From Candidatus Heimdallarchaeota archaeon (GTDB lineage Archaea > Asgardarchaeota > Heimdallarchaeia > Heimdallarchaeales > Heimdallarchaeaceae), in the NCBI GenBank assembly GCA_018238545.1, contig JABCTC010000001.1, forward strand, positions 88,977 to 152,976: a stretch of 64,000 bases of DNA, in the 5' to 3' direction. Below are positions 17,565-27,610 of this stretch, one piece after another. Numbering within the stretch: position 1 is the first letter of the stretch; each line of letters begins with the position of its first letter. The notes under the pieces were generated by a model. The model did not search any database and was not told where the DNA came from. It saw only the letters and a list, made by a program, of their open reading frames with translations. The translations under genes and the position numbers were made by a program.

Positions 17565-18617
17565 CTATGACTTGAGAAATTTCAGCTTAGGGAATATACT
17601 GATGTTCTTTTTTAAACATAATGCTACAATATAACTAAGCGTTGATATCCTAATACCACACAAAATATCGACAATAAAATGGTGATTGAAATAGATAGCT
17701 CCTAGAAATATGGCTAGACAATAAGGAATCGTTAAATATAGTGATTTTTTCCATTTTTGACGAATACAAAGGGTTGCTGATAATGCGTAAACAGCATGAA
17801 CACTTGGGAATGCTGCAAAAGAGTTTTGTTCAAATGTTCCATAATACCACGAAAAAAGATTCACTCCTGTAATCTCGTCGATTCTTCCTAAACCAGCTGT
17901 TATATCTTGTGTATAATCTACTGCAATATCAGGTTGAGTAAAACCATATTGATCAATATACCAAGGAGCTGCTGAAGGAAAAATCATAAAAAGTATAAAA
18001 GCGAGTAATGTCGCAGTGTAGAAATTTATTGCAAGGAATTTGAGATTTTCCCGATCATTTCTTATATATAAGTATAACCCAAAAACCATTGGAATCAAAG
18101 CATGTAACAAATAAACGCCCCCAAATATAATATCTGTATAAACAGAATTGAAGGTCATATGGAACCAGTGGTTAGGAGTCATCCCGCCAAAAATCCACCC
18201 AAATAGTTTCATCTCTAAGTTATAGAAAACTTCTGTATAAACGCGTGGATAGATTAAGTGCTCTTTTACATTTGCCATTAATTCATAGGTACACCAAATT
18301 ATGAAAAAAGGAAGACTATTAATTAATAAGGTAATAGGGGATTTAGAGTTATTGGGTTTTAACAAATAAATAACAGCAGAAAGAACCACAATTGAAATAA
18401 AAACAATTCCTGATAATAAGGAAAAACCCAAAAATCCGTCCCCATTAATAACTAGTAAAACAATAGCAAAAAGTAGATAAGAAATAGCGAAAAAAATGTG
18501 AAAATACCCCTCTCTAAACTCTTGAATTATCTTCTCTAATAACGATATTTTTACGATAGTTGTTGTCTTGTCTATAGGTTTATTTCTTCCAACTGTTTCA
18601 GGTTCCATTACGACCAC
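17565..18617 (-). CDS. PAP2-family membrane enzyme, inositol-phosphorylceramide-synthase type (copy 2)
   Basis: This 350-aa paralogue of 10009-11049 keeps all PAP2 motifs: FPSAAPWY, PSVH and NHHFIVD. The similarity runs through the whole membrane region and weakens only at the ends. The GTG at 18617 or the ATG at 18608 could be the start. It completes the second cassette, following the micro-ORF at 18685-18771. Two nearly alike PAP2 enzymes, each tied to its own radical SAM partner, suggest related but distinct substrates (inference). Confidence 0.82.
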   Translation of the reverse strand: MVVMEPETVGRNKPIDKTTTIVKISLLEKIIQEFREGYFHIFFAISYLLFAIVLLVINGDGFLGFSLLSGIVFISIVVLSAVIYLLKPNNSKSPITLLINSLPFFIIWCTYELMANVKEHLIYPRVYTEVFYNLEMKLFGWIFGGMTPNHWFHMTFNSVYTDIIFGGVYLLHALIPMVFGLYLYIRNDRENLKFLAINFYTATLLAFILFMIFPSAAPWYIDQYGFTQPDIAVDYTQDITAGLGRIDEITGVNLFSWYYGTFEQNSFAAFPSVHAVYALSATLCIRQKWKKSLYLTIPYCLAIFLGAIYFNHHFIVDILCGIRISTLSYIVALCLKKNISIFPKLKFLKS

Positions 18618-18684
18618 TTCTTAATGTTAATTTAATAAAAAAAAATGAAAGAACTATCAGTAATTCACTAATATCCAGCTTTTG

Positions 18685-18771
18685 CTACTGATTGCTTTTT
18701 TTCTCTCTCTTAATTCTTGATTTTAAAGATTCTATAACTTGCTTTGTTTTTGCTTTTAATCTGTCTAACAT
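18685..18771 (-). CDS. Micro-ORF between radical SAM and PAP2 genes (copy 2, 28 aa)
   Basis: The start ATG at 18771 lies 15 bases after the radical SAM stop, behind an AGGAATACTA leader. It encodes MLDRLKAKTKQVIESLK, identical to copy 1, followed by a different tail (SRIKREKKSNQ). The DNA is identical to copy 1 for about 61 bp, including the leader, although the flanking genes have diverged clearly. It is too short for most gene finders. The conserved head and variable tail argue for a real peptide. Confidence 0.65.
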   Translation of the reverse strand: MLDRLKAKTKQVIESLKSRIKREKKSNQ

Positions 18772-18786
18772 TAGTATTCCTAATAT

Positions 18787-20220
18787 TTAATGATCTTTAT
18801 TGGAATCCTCCCAAACTTCCTCAGTACCATCCCAATTTTTATCCCAGTATCGAGGTGGTTTCGAATTTACAAAATTTGATAACTTGTTAGATTCACATCG
18901 AATTCTATCAGCTACTGGTGCCCAATTCTTAGCTACTTTTTGACATTTATCAGTAAGATTATCAACAGATTCTACTTCAATCATATGTGTAGATCGCGCA
19001 TTTGATTCATGCACCATTTCTTTCAATTTATCAGGAATATCAAGAAGTGGACACACGCGTAAATAGTTTTTATTGAATGGTTGATGTTTGTTAAACTGCT
19101 TGAACAATGGCGATTTCAAAGATTCCAATAAGCTTACATCTTTGATATTAACATTTGAATAATGGATAAAGGCACATGGTTCAACATCTCCATTTGCATT
19201 AATATGTAGATAACTTCTTCCGCCAGCAATACACCCTCTCGCATAGTCTCCATCATTCCAAAAATCAATTAAGAAAACAGGTTTTGTTTCTCTAAATTTT
19301 CGAACCTGATTAAACATAAATTCTCTTTGTTCTGGAGTACTCATTAGCTCAGTTTTAGCATCTTTTCCAATTGGTATATATGTAAAAAGCCATCCATAAC
19401 TTGCTCCCATATCAATCATATAATCGATAAATTTTTCTGATCCCATAACGTCCACATTCTTATTATGGTAACAAGAAGAAAATCCAAACATGACACGGTG
19501 TTTCTTAAGCAGTTTCATGGAGTTTATTACCTTTTGATAAGTACCCTTACCTCGACGAAAATCTGTTTCTGCTTCAAAACCTTCCACACTTATTGCTAAA
19601 GTGAAATTTCCAACACTAGCTAAAGCTTCAGCGAATTCTTCATCTACAAGAGTTGCATTTGTAAATGCCAAGAAGAAGCAGTCTTGATGTTTTTTCGCCA
19701 ATTTTAATAGATCATTCTTTCTGATTGTTGGTTCTCCACCTGAATATAGGTACCAATAAATCCCTAGGTCTTTTCCTTCTTGTATGATCCTATCCATTAA
19801 CTCAAAACTTAAATTATCTGTCTTCTCATAATCTGCAGCCCAGCAACCTGTACAGTTCAGATTACAAGAGGATGTTGGATCCATCAGAATAGATAGAGGA
19901 ACATTACACTGGTGTTCTCTCATCGCTTTGCGAGACGTTTCTACTCCAGTCAGAAAAGTATTTACACCTAGATTCCTTACGAATAGTTTCATAGTCTTTG
20001 GATTTATATTTTTAAAGGAATCTATAAGAAACTTATTCATTGGTTTGTCTTCATCCTGAAGAGATTGGAGCGCTTTCTTTTGATTAGGATTTGATGCAAA
20101 TCGTTCAACGACTTTAATCATCTTTGGAATATTTTTCTCTGGATTCCTTATGGCATATCTAGTTGCTAAATTTAAGAGAACACCATTAATTTTGTTTTTT
20201 GCATTTATCATAGCTATCAC
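18787..20220 (-). CDS. Radical SAM/SPASM-like enzyme (copy 2)
   Basis: This 477-aa paralogue of 11210-12667 has the same motif spacing: CNLNCTGC (Cys119, 123, 126), GGEP, RGCIAGGRSYLHINANGDVE and a final Cys in YLRVCP. The C-terminal tail differs. The start is GTG 20220, with an ATG nine bases in. The promoter holds a TATA box inside a seven-unit 13-bp array, and the divergent neighbour is a TetR regulator. Cluster and auxiliary cysteines are all present, so it should be active. The substrate is unknown. Confidence 0.88.
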   Translation of the reverse strand: MIAMINAKNKINGVLLNLATRYAIRNPEKNIPKMIKVVERFASNPNQKKALQSLQDEDKPMNKFLIDSFKNINPKTMKLFVRNLGVNTFLTGVETSRKAMREHQCNVPLSILMDPTSSCNLNCTGCWAADYEKTDNLSFELMDRIIQEGKDLGIYWYLYSGGEPTIRKNDLLKLAKKHQDCFFLAFTNATLVDEEFAEALASVGNFTLAISVEGFEAETDFRRGKGTYQKVINSMKLLKKHRVMFGFSSCYHNKNVDVMGSEKFIDYMIDMGASYGWLFTYIPIGKDAKTELMSTPEQREFMFNQVRKFRETKPVFLIDFWNDGDYARGCIAGGRSYLHINANGDVEPCAFIHYSNVNIKDVSLLESLKSPLFKQFNKHQPFNKNYLRVCPLLDIPDKLKEMVHESNARSTHMIEVESVDNLTDKCQKVAKNWAPVADRIRCESNKLSNFVNSKPPRYWDKNWDGTEEVWEDSNKDH

Positions 20221-20232
20221 GTTTTAAGACAC

Positions 20233-20324
20233 AAACAATTGTTTCAAACAATTATTTAAACATATTGCTTTCAAACAACTGTTTAAATACGGTGTTTCAA
20301 ACATAAGTTTTAAATATCTGTTTG
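20233..20324. promoter_or_regulatory. Tandem array of about seven 13-bp operator units
   Basis: Units include AAACAATTGTTTC (20233), AAACAATTATTTA (20246), AAACAACTGTTTA (20273), AATACGGTGTTTC (20286), AAACATAAGTTTT (20299) and AAATATCTGTTTG (20312), with one degenerate unit near 20259. The consensus matches the array at 12681-12745. It lies between the divergent radical SAM and TetR genes and covers the radical SAM TATA box. This is a strong candidate for TetR binding and a shared regulon. Confidence 0.8.
20252..20260 (-). promoter_or_regulatory. TATA box of radical SAM copy 2
   Basis: TTTAAATAA on the minus strand lies about 35 bp before the GTG start and inside the operator array. The layout is the same as at 12701-12708. 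Confidence 0.55.
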
Positions 20325-20516
20325 ATTAGACTTATTTGTCGTATTATAATTGTTTTCATTGCAATAATAATAGCCAAAATATCAAATCTGTAGAGAAAAT
20401 ATATAATATTAGAGGTAAATAGTATATTTGAACAAGCTTGAACAAGCTTAAGAATTGATTGGTTCAGAAATAAACTTGAGTAATTGCTAGATATTAAATT
20501 AAATGGAGAATTAACT

Positions 20517-21092
20517 TTGAAAGAAAAAATTTCAAAAAAGGATAAAATCATCAACACAACACTTAAACTTATTGCTGAAAAGGGTAATTTAGATTTCACA
20601 ATAAGGGAGATTGTTTTAAATGCAGATGTTAATATCGCCTCGGTTAACTACTATTTTGGCACAAAAAAGAAATTGATTCAAGAAATAGAGAAGAAATTCA
20701 GTAAAAAATATGCTGAATATGAAAATATTCTAAAAGATACTCAAATTACCCCAAGAGAACGTCTTCTCAAGTGGGCTAATTCTTTAACTGAATACATGGT
20801 GAGTAACCCAGGAGTAATTTCGATTATGTGCAATAAAATATTTTTATCTGTAGATTTTAACAGTAATCTAGAATTATCTTTGCAAAAAACCAATAAGTAC
20901 TTAGTTCGAATTATTAAAGAAATCACAAATATAAATGATGAAGAAATTATTCAATTTAAATTGGTCAAATTAAATGCAGATCTTTTCTATCCTTTGCTTT
21001 TCATTAGAGATTTTGTAAAACTGTTTGGATTTTCTATCCAAAACCATGAAAGCCGAAGGAAATATATCAAAGCAGTTATAGATTCAATTTAA
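20517..21092 (+). CDS. TetR-family transcriptional regulator
   Basis: The N-terminal helix-turn-helix reads TIREIVLNADVNIASVNYYF then GTKKKLIQEI, a textbook TetR DNA-binding domain. The C-terminal helices would bind a ligand, plausibly a lipid. The TTG at 20517 is preceded by GGAG at the right distance; an earlier in-frame TTG at 20484 would add 11 residues. The gene diverges from radical SAM copy 2 across the 13-bp array and is followed after 33 bp by the patatin gene, so it probably controls both. The same operator at 12681 suggests it also controls the first cassette. Confidence 0.85.
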   Translation: MKEKISKKDKIINTTLKLIAEKGNLDFTIREIVLNADVNIASVNYYFGTKKKLIQEIEKKFSKKYAEYENILKDTQITPRERLLKWANSLTEYMVSNPGVISIMCNKIFLSVDFNSNLELSLQKTNKYLVRIIKEITNINDEEIIQFKLVKLNADLFYPLLFIRDFVKLFGFSIQNHESRRKYIKAVIDSI

Positions 21093-21125
21093 ATTGAAAA
21101 CAACAATAAAAATCTTGGTGTTTAA

Positions 21126-22430
21126 ATGACAAAGGTATCAAAAGAAGAAGTTCAATATTTAGCTTTTGAGGGTGGGGGCGGAAAAGGTGTAGCATATATT
21201 GGTGCTCTAGAAGTCATGAAGGAGCTAGGTATTATATCTTATTATAATAAAGAAAAAGAAAGTAAAATTTATAGAAGAATCAATACTGACAAAATCAAAG
21301 GTGTTGCAGGAACATCTGTAGGTTCAGTTGTAGCTTTGCTTGTAGCTTGTGGATATTCACCTGAAGAAATGCAAGAAATGCTGATGAAGAAAATAGGTAT
21401 AAATATTCTTGACACAGTAGAATTCGGGAAAATGCCTACTATTTATACAGAGGAGTATCAAGACATAGTTATTCAAGATCCAAGATTTAAAGATATTGAG
21501 AAATTCATGAAAGCTTCATGGTTAGAATATATTAAATCAGAAGATAAGAGTATAAGTAATTTATTGGAAATACCTGTTAATCGTTTACAAAGTGGAGGTC
21601 TGAAATTTTTTTCATTGATCTTAAAAGGTTTCTTTAGTTATGAATCGAAAAAAACTTACTCTAAAGATTCGTCAATTAAAAATAATCTTATCAACATTAA
21701 GGAATTAGTTCATTCAGAAACAATGAGTCCAGCATTAAAAAAAGTTTTAGCTGATCCTATTCATTCATTTAATAGTTTAAAATACGAATATGGGTTATTC
21801 TTAGGTAAGACAGCAAGAGACATGTTTGATTCATGGATTGAACAAAAGTCTGGAATACAAAACTGTACATTTAAAATGTTTCAAAAGGAGTTTAATATAG
21901 ATTTAGTTATACCTGCTGTTAGCGTAAATTCAAAAGAGCTATTCTATTTCAGAAATAATAGAAAGTGGAAAGATTTATGTGTAGCAGATGCAGTAAGAAT
22001 GTCAATAAACATACCTTTCTTGTTTAAACCTGTGTTAATGAAGAAAACAAAAAAGGGAATAAGCTCTGTTACAGATGAAATTCATTTAGCTAATTTTATG
22101 ATTGATGGAGGTGCAATAAACAATCTCCCTATACATGCATTTGATAAAAAAAGTTCTTCAAAGTTAAATCCTTCAGTCGTTGGATTTTCTCTAGTACCGT
22201 ATAAAAAAGCAAAGACAACAGAAATTAATTCCATAAATCAGTATATCGGGGATATAAGTTATATAATCCTAAACAATGCAACAAATCTTCAGATTCTACA
22301 AGAAGAAGATAGAGATCAGATTGTAGAATTAGATACTAAGGACGTGAGTATTTTTGATTTCTCATTTGAAGAGATACCAGAAGAAGTAAAACGGGAGTCT
22401 AGATCTAGAACATTAGAATATTTTTCGTGA
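21126..22430 (+). CDS. Patatin-like phospholipase
   Basis: This 434-aa enzyme carries all patatin motifs: the oxyanion loop GGGGKG (16-21), the nucleophile GTSVG (Ser64) and the catalytic Asp in DGG (327-329). A roughly 150-residue insertion separates the first two blocks from the conserved NIPFLFKPV region. Patatins are lipid acyl hydrolases. It is co-directional with the TetR gene and probably in one transcript. With the PAP2 enzymes and the MMPL exporter it supports a membrane-lipid function for the locus. Confidence 0.87.
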   Translation: MTKVSKEEVQYLAFEGGGGKGVAYIGALEVMKELGIISYYNKEKESKIYRRINTDKIKGVAGTSVGSVVALLVACGYSPEEMQEMLMKKIGINILDTVEFGKMPTIYTEEYQDIVIQDPRFKDIEKFMKASWLEYIKSEDKSISNLLEIPVNRLQSGGLKFFSLILKGFFSYESKKTYSKDSSIKNNLINIKELVHSETMSPALKKVLADPIHSFNSLKYEYGLFLGKTARDMFDSWIEQKSGIQNCTFKMFQKEFNIDLVIPAVSVNSKELFYFRNNRKWKDLCVADAVRMSINIPFLFKPVLMKKTKKGISSVTDEIHLANFMIDGGAINNLPIHAFDKKSSSKLNPSVVGFSLVPYKKAKTTEINSINQYIGDISYIILNNATNLQILQEEDRDQIVELDTKDVSIFDFSFEEIPEEVKRESRSRTLEYFS

Positions 22431-22714
22431 TTGCATACCTTTCTGAAATGATTAAAAAATTAATAAGATAATTCATTGCGTATTTTTCCTTTATATTTCT
22501 AAGGAAAAGGAATCTGCTGAAGAGAAAATACAGCGAGATAATATCCTGGGAAAGATGAATTAAGTTTGAAGATAGTTATTGAGAAAAAATAGACAAAAAG
22601 GTAATTCCTACCCTTGTTTATCTGATGAAATCTTCTTAGTAAACCAATATAAGAATCAAGTGTCAGATAAAATTGTTTTGAGTAAACAGGCTATAATTTA
22701 ATGATTACTTATAC

Positions 22715-23629
22715 TTAATTCCAATATTCATCATCTGTATAGTCAGATATTACTCCTATTGATTCTGGACCAAGGTGTGATAGAACTGAACCTCCACTTT
22801 GAACTAATTCGATTTCCATTTCTGGATATCTCTTTTTGATAATATCCGCCATATTGTTTGCATAATCGAGTCTGCTTCCATAGACTATTGCTATATTCTT
22901 TGGAACTTTAGTAAAATCATCAGTACTCAGCTTTAGTGATTCTTCTAGTCCTTTTTGTACATCAGTTGTTGAGCCAGCTGTCACAACGTTTCCTTCTTCG
23001 TTCATGGTTACAATAGGTTTCTTTCTTAACACTGCTCCCATAAGGAATTTGGAAGTTCCAAGTCTACCTCCCTTCCACAAGTATCTTAAGGTTGGAAGGA
23101 GAATGATTGTTTTAATCTTCAAGGCTTGTTGAGTTAATATTTCAGCTATCTCTTCAGCACTGTGTTTCCCTTTTTTGATCAATTTGAGAGCCATTCTTAT
23201 TAAGAAAACCTCTGGAGCAGATGCAGATAAGGAACTTACAACGTGAATATTTACATCCACAAATTGTTTCATTACTTGTTTTGCAGCTAGACGAGCACTA
23301 TTGATTGATCCACTTAAACCTGCACTTACTGTGACAACAACAATGTCCTTTGTTCCCTCTTTGATATGCTCCATATAGGCATCTGTGTAGTCTTTTGGAT
23401 TTGGTTGAGAGGTTTTTGGAACAAAAGAATAAAGATTTAATTTTGGTATGTGTAAAAATGCTTTTTCGTCTTCAAACAATTTATAGTACGCATCTCTATC
23501 AAAATTCTCATCTTCTCTTAGCTCTTCTTCATGAACATACATGTACATGCAAGCTATCTTAACATTGTTTTCTTTAGCAAAATCCCAAGGTAAATCAGAA
23601 CCACTGTCAGTAACTAAACCAATTGTCAT
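22715..23629 (-). CDS. DegV-family fatty-acid-binding protein (copy 1)
   Basis: This 304-aa protein begins with the DegV signature TIGLVTDSGSDLP and contains KTSQPNP and AGLSGSINSARLA, which line the fatty-acid pocket in the family. In bacteria DegV/FakB proteins present fatty acids to a kinase. No FakA-like kinase is seen here, so the archaeal role is unknown. A second member lies at 56934-57794. Confidence 0.85.
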   Translation of the reverse strand: MTIGLVTDSGSDLPWDFAKENNVKIACMYMYVHEEELREDENFDRDAYYKLFEDEKAFLHIPKLNLYSFVPKTSQPNPKDYTDAYMEHIKEGTKDIVVVTVSAGLSGSINSARLAAKQVMKQFVDVNIHVVSSLSASAPEVFLIRMALKLIKKGKHSAEEIAEILTQQALKIKTIILLPTLRYLWKGGRLGTSKFLMGAVLRKKPIVTMNEEGNVVTAGSTTDVQKGLEESLKLSTDDFTKVPKNIAIVYGSRLDYANNMADIIKKRYPEMEIELVQSGGSVLSHLGPESIGVISDYTDDEYWN

Positions 23630-23863
23630 AAGATTTTTCTGTATTGCATCATTAAAAATCTATCTTATTCTTTGAACATTGTGAGCGAATATTTATAAAT
23701 TCATAGAACATTCGAGTAGATTCACTCTCTAAAAATCAATTTAAAGATTCAGGACGGTATTATCAAATCTCTGCAAAACTATAGTTAAATTATTTGAAAA
23801 GGCATGAAAAGTATCCGTGAAGAAAAAAAAGAGATGAGCGATTATTTATCACTTCTTGTTAAT

Positions 23864-24271
23864 TCATTCTGTTTTTCTTGCTTTTAGTTCTAGATATAGT
23901 GCTACAGCAAATCCTGCTCCAATTATAAAGTATGACGCAGTGTTCATCCAATTCCAAGCATGAATCCCTTCTAGTCCAAATTGTATGTAGAGCATAATTG
24001 GAACCCCTGTAAAGCCAAATACCATTTCTGTGATCAAGGGGATTTTAGCTTCTGCCCAGTTTGCTTTAAAGAACGTTATGAAACTCATAACTGCTAAGGA
24101 AAGAGCAGCACCACCAAAGCATAGTGGTAATCCTGGATCATCAAAAGGCCATTGTTGAATTCCTTGAAAGAACCATTCAAAGAGAAATAAGAAGGCTATA
24201 GCAAAGCTTATTTGAACACATCCTGTAACAAGAAACCAAATTTTTGTAAATTTTAACATTTCTTCAGACAT
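23864..24271 (-). CDS. Four-helix membrane protein of unknown function
   Basis: This 135-aa protein has four hydrophobic segments (FLVTGCVQISFAIAFLFLF first) and no recognisable motif. The start is supported by AGGAGA nine bases before the ATG. Upstream lies a TATA box (TTTATATG, minus strand, about 24332-24340) preceded by two 12-bp direct repeats, so the gene is probably regulated. I do not recognise the family. Confidence 0.65.
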   Translation of the reverse strand: MSEEMLKFTKIWFLVTGCVQISFAIAFLFLFEWFFQGIQQWPFDDPGLPLCFGGAALSLAVMSFITFFKANWAEAKIPLITEMVFGFTGVPIMLYIQFGLEGIHAWNWMNTASYFIIGAGFAVALYLELKARKTE

Positions 24272-24340
24272 ATTTTTGTCTCCTTTTAGATTCTATTTAA
24301 TAGAATCATACAAACACTGTGTTGGCATATCATATAAACA

Positions 24341-24376
24341 TTATGTCTACATACCATGTACCCGTTATGTCTACAT
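24341..24376. promoter_or_regulatory. Pair of 12-bp direct repeats upstream of the 23864 gene
   Basis: TTATGTCTACAT occurs at 24341-24352 and again at 24365-24376, a 24-bp period. This places two identical sites on the same DNA face directly upstream of the BRE/TATA position of the minus-strand gene. The position suits an activator. Confidence 0.45.
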
Positions 24377-24445
24377 GATTTTACTATTGAAAATGTTTTA
24401 TTAATTCTGAGAAAAAGGGAAAAGTAACACTGAGATACGAGGAAA

Positions 24446-24913
24446 TTAACCAGAATCGCTTTCTAATTTTGCTTTTTCCTTGGTTAAAATCTCTTCTTTC
24501 ACTATTGGAACAACTTTAGACGCAGTAATAATAGGCATATCCGCTTCGTATTTGATTTCTACCCCTAATTCCTTCAAAGTTGATGTGTGTCTATCAGTTA
24601 AGAAGAATTCCCTGAGTTTAATCCAACTGGTAGATATGATCATAGGTATGTTTTTTGGATTTGAGAGCTGATCCTCATTTAATTTTTCTGTATAGTTTTT
24701 AATACACTCGTGATCTGCTGTTAATTCTTTAACCGTATTAATTTCACCACATAACAAACAAAAATTCCAGCGAGCTGCATGCTTGTATAATGCCCTAAGT
24801 GTTATATCATATACCATAAAACTGTTCTTGAATTGTCCGCCCCACAGGTCCAAAACAAAATGTTTTGCTCTAGCGCGAATTCGATGTTTATCGGAAGTAG
24901 CAATATCTGGCAT
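24446..24913 (-). CDS. Unknown protein with a possible zinc-binding CxxC
   Basis: This is a 155-aa soluble protein when started at ATG 24913; an upstream TTG at 24937 would add eight residues. A TATA-like TTTATATAGG at about 24943-24952 favours the ATG. It contains FCLLCGE and a later HEC in LTADHECIKNY, possibly one zinc site. I do not recognise the family. Confidence 0.6.
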   Translation of the reverse strand: MPDIATSDKHRIRARAKHFVLDLWGGQFKNSFMVYDITLRALYKHAARWNFCLLCGEINTVKELTADHECIKNYTEKLNEDQLSNPKNIPMIISTSWIKLREFFLTDRHTSTLKELGVEIKYEADMPIITASKVVPIVKEEILTKEKAKLESDSG

Positions 24914-25028
24914 AGTATGTGAACATATTGTTTGCAACCTATATAAATTTTAGTGAATATGCAAGAAATTACCCAGAAAGTATAAAAGAAAGGCTAAGTA
25001 CTGTTTAATATTCTACGGAGTTTAAATA

Positions 25029-27492
25029 ATGACCGATTTTGTTTCTGAAACACCAGAACAAATAGACCAGTTAATTAGAAAAGGCTACAGTAACAAAATA
25101 TTAGAGAAAATTCAATCTGTGCTATCTTCCAAAGAAATTTCTGGAGAAACAAGATTAGACTATCAACTACTCAAATGCCGAGTTTTAACCAAGCTTAATC
25201 AGCACATTCCTGCTCTTAACTTGCTGGAAGAAATAAATAAGGAGACATTCAAAAGTGGTAATGATATCCAACAGTTAGATTACCATATTTGTAAATCTGA
25301 AAATTTTGAAATTACAGGTAAAGTGAAGGAAGGATTAGAGATTCTTGTAGAAGCTGAAAAAATTCTAGAGAAATCTAAAAGTATAGAATCTTTTGAAATA
25401 TTTCAGAGAAAAATCGATTTGTTAATTCAAAGAGCACGAACAATAACTATATCTAAGAGATATTTTGACTATTATCAACCAGAAAGCTTCGATCAGATAG
25501 TAGATTCTTTTGATGAATGCATTAACCTTAGTCACAAACGAAATTATGACTATGGAATAGCCATTTCCCTGGAACTCAAAGGCTGGTTTTTTTACACCCT
25601 AGGTAGACTTAAAGAAGCCTTTGAATGTTATGAAGAAGCTCATGAAATATGGAAAAGAGATGAGAATAAAATGGGTCATGCATGTATTCTTTTTAGAAAA
25701 GGTTTTTTGCATGCTTTTGCAGGAAATTCTGATCCTGCGATTGATCTTCTTGAAGAATCTCTTCTCATCAGTGAAGAAATAGGATCAAAAAGGCTTAATG
25801 CAAGCATACATTTTGCTCTAGATGCAGCATACTATAGCAGAGGTGAGATAGATCTATCATTAAAACATATTAAGATTGCAGTTGAATTATATCGAGAATT
25901 AGGTGATAGAGTATTTATTGCTTTGTCCCTTCACAATTATGGCTTTGTCCCTTCACAATTATGCAACTAAAATTATTTATGAAGATCTGGAGTATGAAAA
26001 AGGATTGACTCTTTTGCATGAAGCTTTGTCGGATGCAAAAGAATCTGGATCAAACAGGACATTTCAAGCAATCCAAACTGGTCTAATTTCCGCTTATATA
26101 TACAAGGGAGAGCTAAATAGAGCTTTAGAATTCATTAATGAGTTAATAGAATCTTTTGCTGAGATTGGAGATATTGAGGGATTAGCAATAGCTCAAATGC
26201 ATAAAGGTCAAATAAATCTAAAAAAGGGAGATTTGGATGAAGCATTGGAATTTTATTCTGATGCTCTTGAAAATTTTAGAATTCTTGAGAGACCAGATGG
26301 AACAAGAGAGTCATTAACTAATATTGGAAAAATTTTTCAAATGAAGGGGGAGTATGATAAGGCTTTATACCAGTTCTATGAATTAAATAAGCAATCCAAT
26401 AATCAAAAAAACAAACTCTTTTTAGCTTTAAATTATTCCAATCTCATTTCTTGTTACCTTGATTTGGGGGACTTGGAGAAAGCTGCCAGTTATCTGCAAT
26501 CGTTACAAGAAATAGATAAGGAGACAGAAAATAAGTTAGTTAAAATTACTAATAAACTATCAACAGCTTTAGTTCTAAAAAGGAATGAAAGCGTTCAAGA
26601 TAGATTGAAAGCCAAAGAATTACTAAAATATATTATCAATGAGAAAGATGTAGAATATCGAACTGTTGAAACTGCAATTTTAAACTTATGCGATCTTCTG
26701 CTTATTGAATTGAAGAAATCAGAAGACTATAAATTACTTGAAGAGCTAAAATCCCTCATAAATAAATTACAAGAAATAGGGATTAGAGAGCTTACTTATC
26801 CTTTACTTGTACAAACATATTGGTTACAATCCCAGATATCTCTGCTTGAGTTTAATGCTGAAGGAGCACAACATCTGTACACAAAAGCACAAGTAATGGC
26901 AGAAGAAAAAGAGTTGGAGCCCATGGCTAGAAAGATTTCAGATGAACACGATTTCTTGATAGGTCAACTTGATTTATGGAAAAAGTTTACTACAAAACTT
27001 CCTTCCATTTTAGAGCTATTTGAACTCACAAGAATAGAAGATATGTTAAGCCAAATGTTAAGAAAAGGTGTAGTTCTTCCTTCAGAAATTGAAAAAGAAG
27101 ATGAACAACCTGTTTTAATCTCTATCTTTACAGAATCTGGTGAATTATTGTTCTCTGAGAAATTATTTGATACTTTGGAAGATGATATAATTGAAAGAAT
27201 TTTACCTGAGATGAAAACACAGATAGAAGAAGAAACTGATTATAATACAGCAAGAAGAGGACGATTATATGATTATTCCTATATACTTAGAAAGATAGAT
27301 AAATTATTTTTCTGTTATTATTTTGTTGGAAAATCATATTCTGCAATTCATAAAATAGAGAAATTTTCAAGAATTTTGAATGAAGCTAGTAAAATATGGG
27401 AAAGACTAGTTACTTTCAGTCAAACTGGATCAAATCTCAACTTTGAGGAACGCAATTTTATCGCTAGTTCTATTGACAACATCTTTTTTTAA
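25029..27492 (+). pseudogene. TPR-repeat protein gene frameshifted by a 22-bp tandem duplication
   Basis: Two overlapping frames (25029-25970 and 25903-27492) are halves of one protein. A 22-bp unit is present twice in tandem at 25920-25963. Removing one copy joins ALSLHNY directly to ATKIIYEDLEYEKGL and gives a continuous 813-aa protein. It consists of TPR-like helical repeats (for example GWFFYTLGRLKEAFECYEEA) and ends in an alpha/beta module (QPVLISIFTESGELLFSEKL, then KLFFCYYFVG), similar in layout to 45344-47728. This may be a recent mutation, a reversible slippage switch or an assembly error. The lack of other damage favours a very recent event. Confidence 0.85.
25920..25963 (+). repeat. 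22-bp perfect tandem duplication
   Basis: Copies at 25920-25941 and 25942-25963 are identical. Because 22 is not a multiple of three, the duplication shifts the TPR reading frame. It is the sole cause of the break. Confidence 0.95.
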
Positions 27493-27610
27493 CACAAATT
27501 AATAAATTTGGCTTCTTTCTTTTTCCATTATGATGCAAAGATCCTAGGTATTTCTTGCTTTGTAAACAATCCTTTTAAGTTACTACATTTTGTCAAATTG
27601 GTTTGAGATT

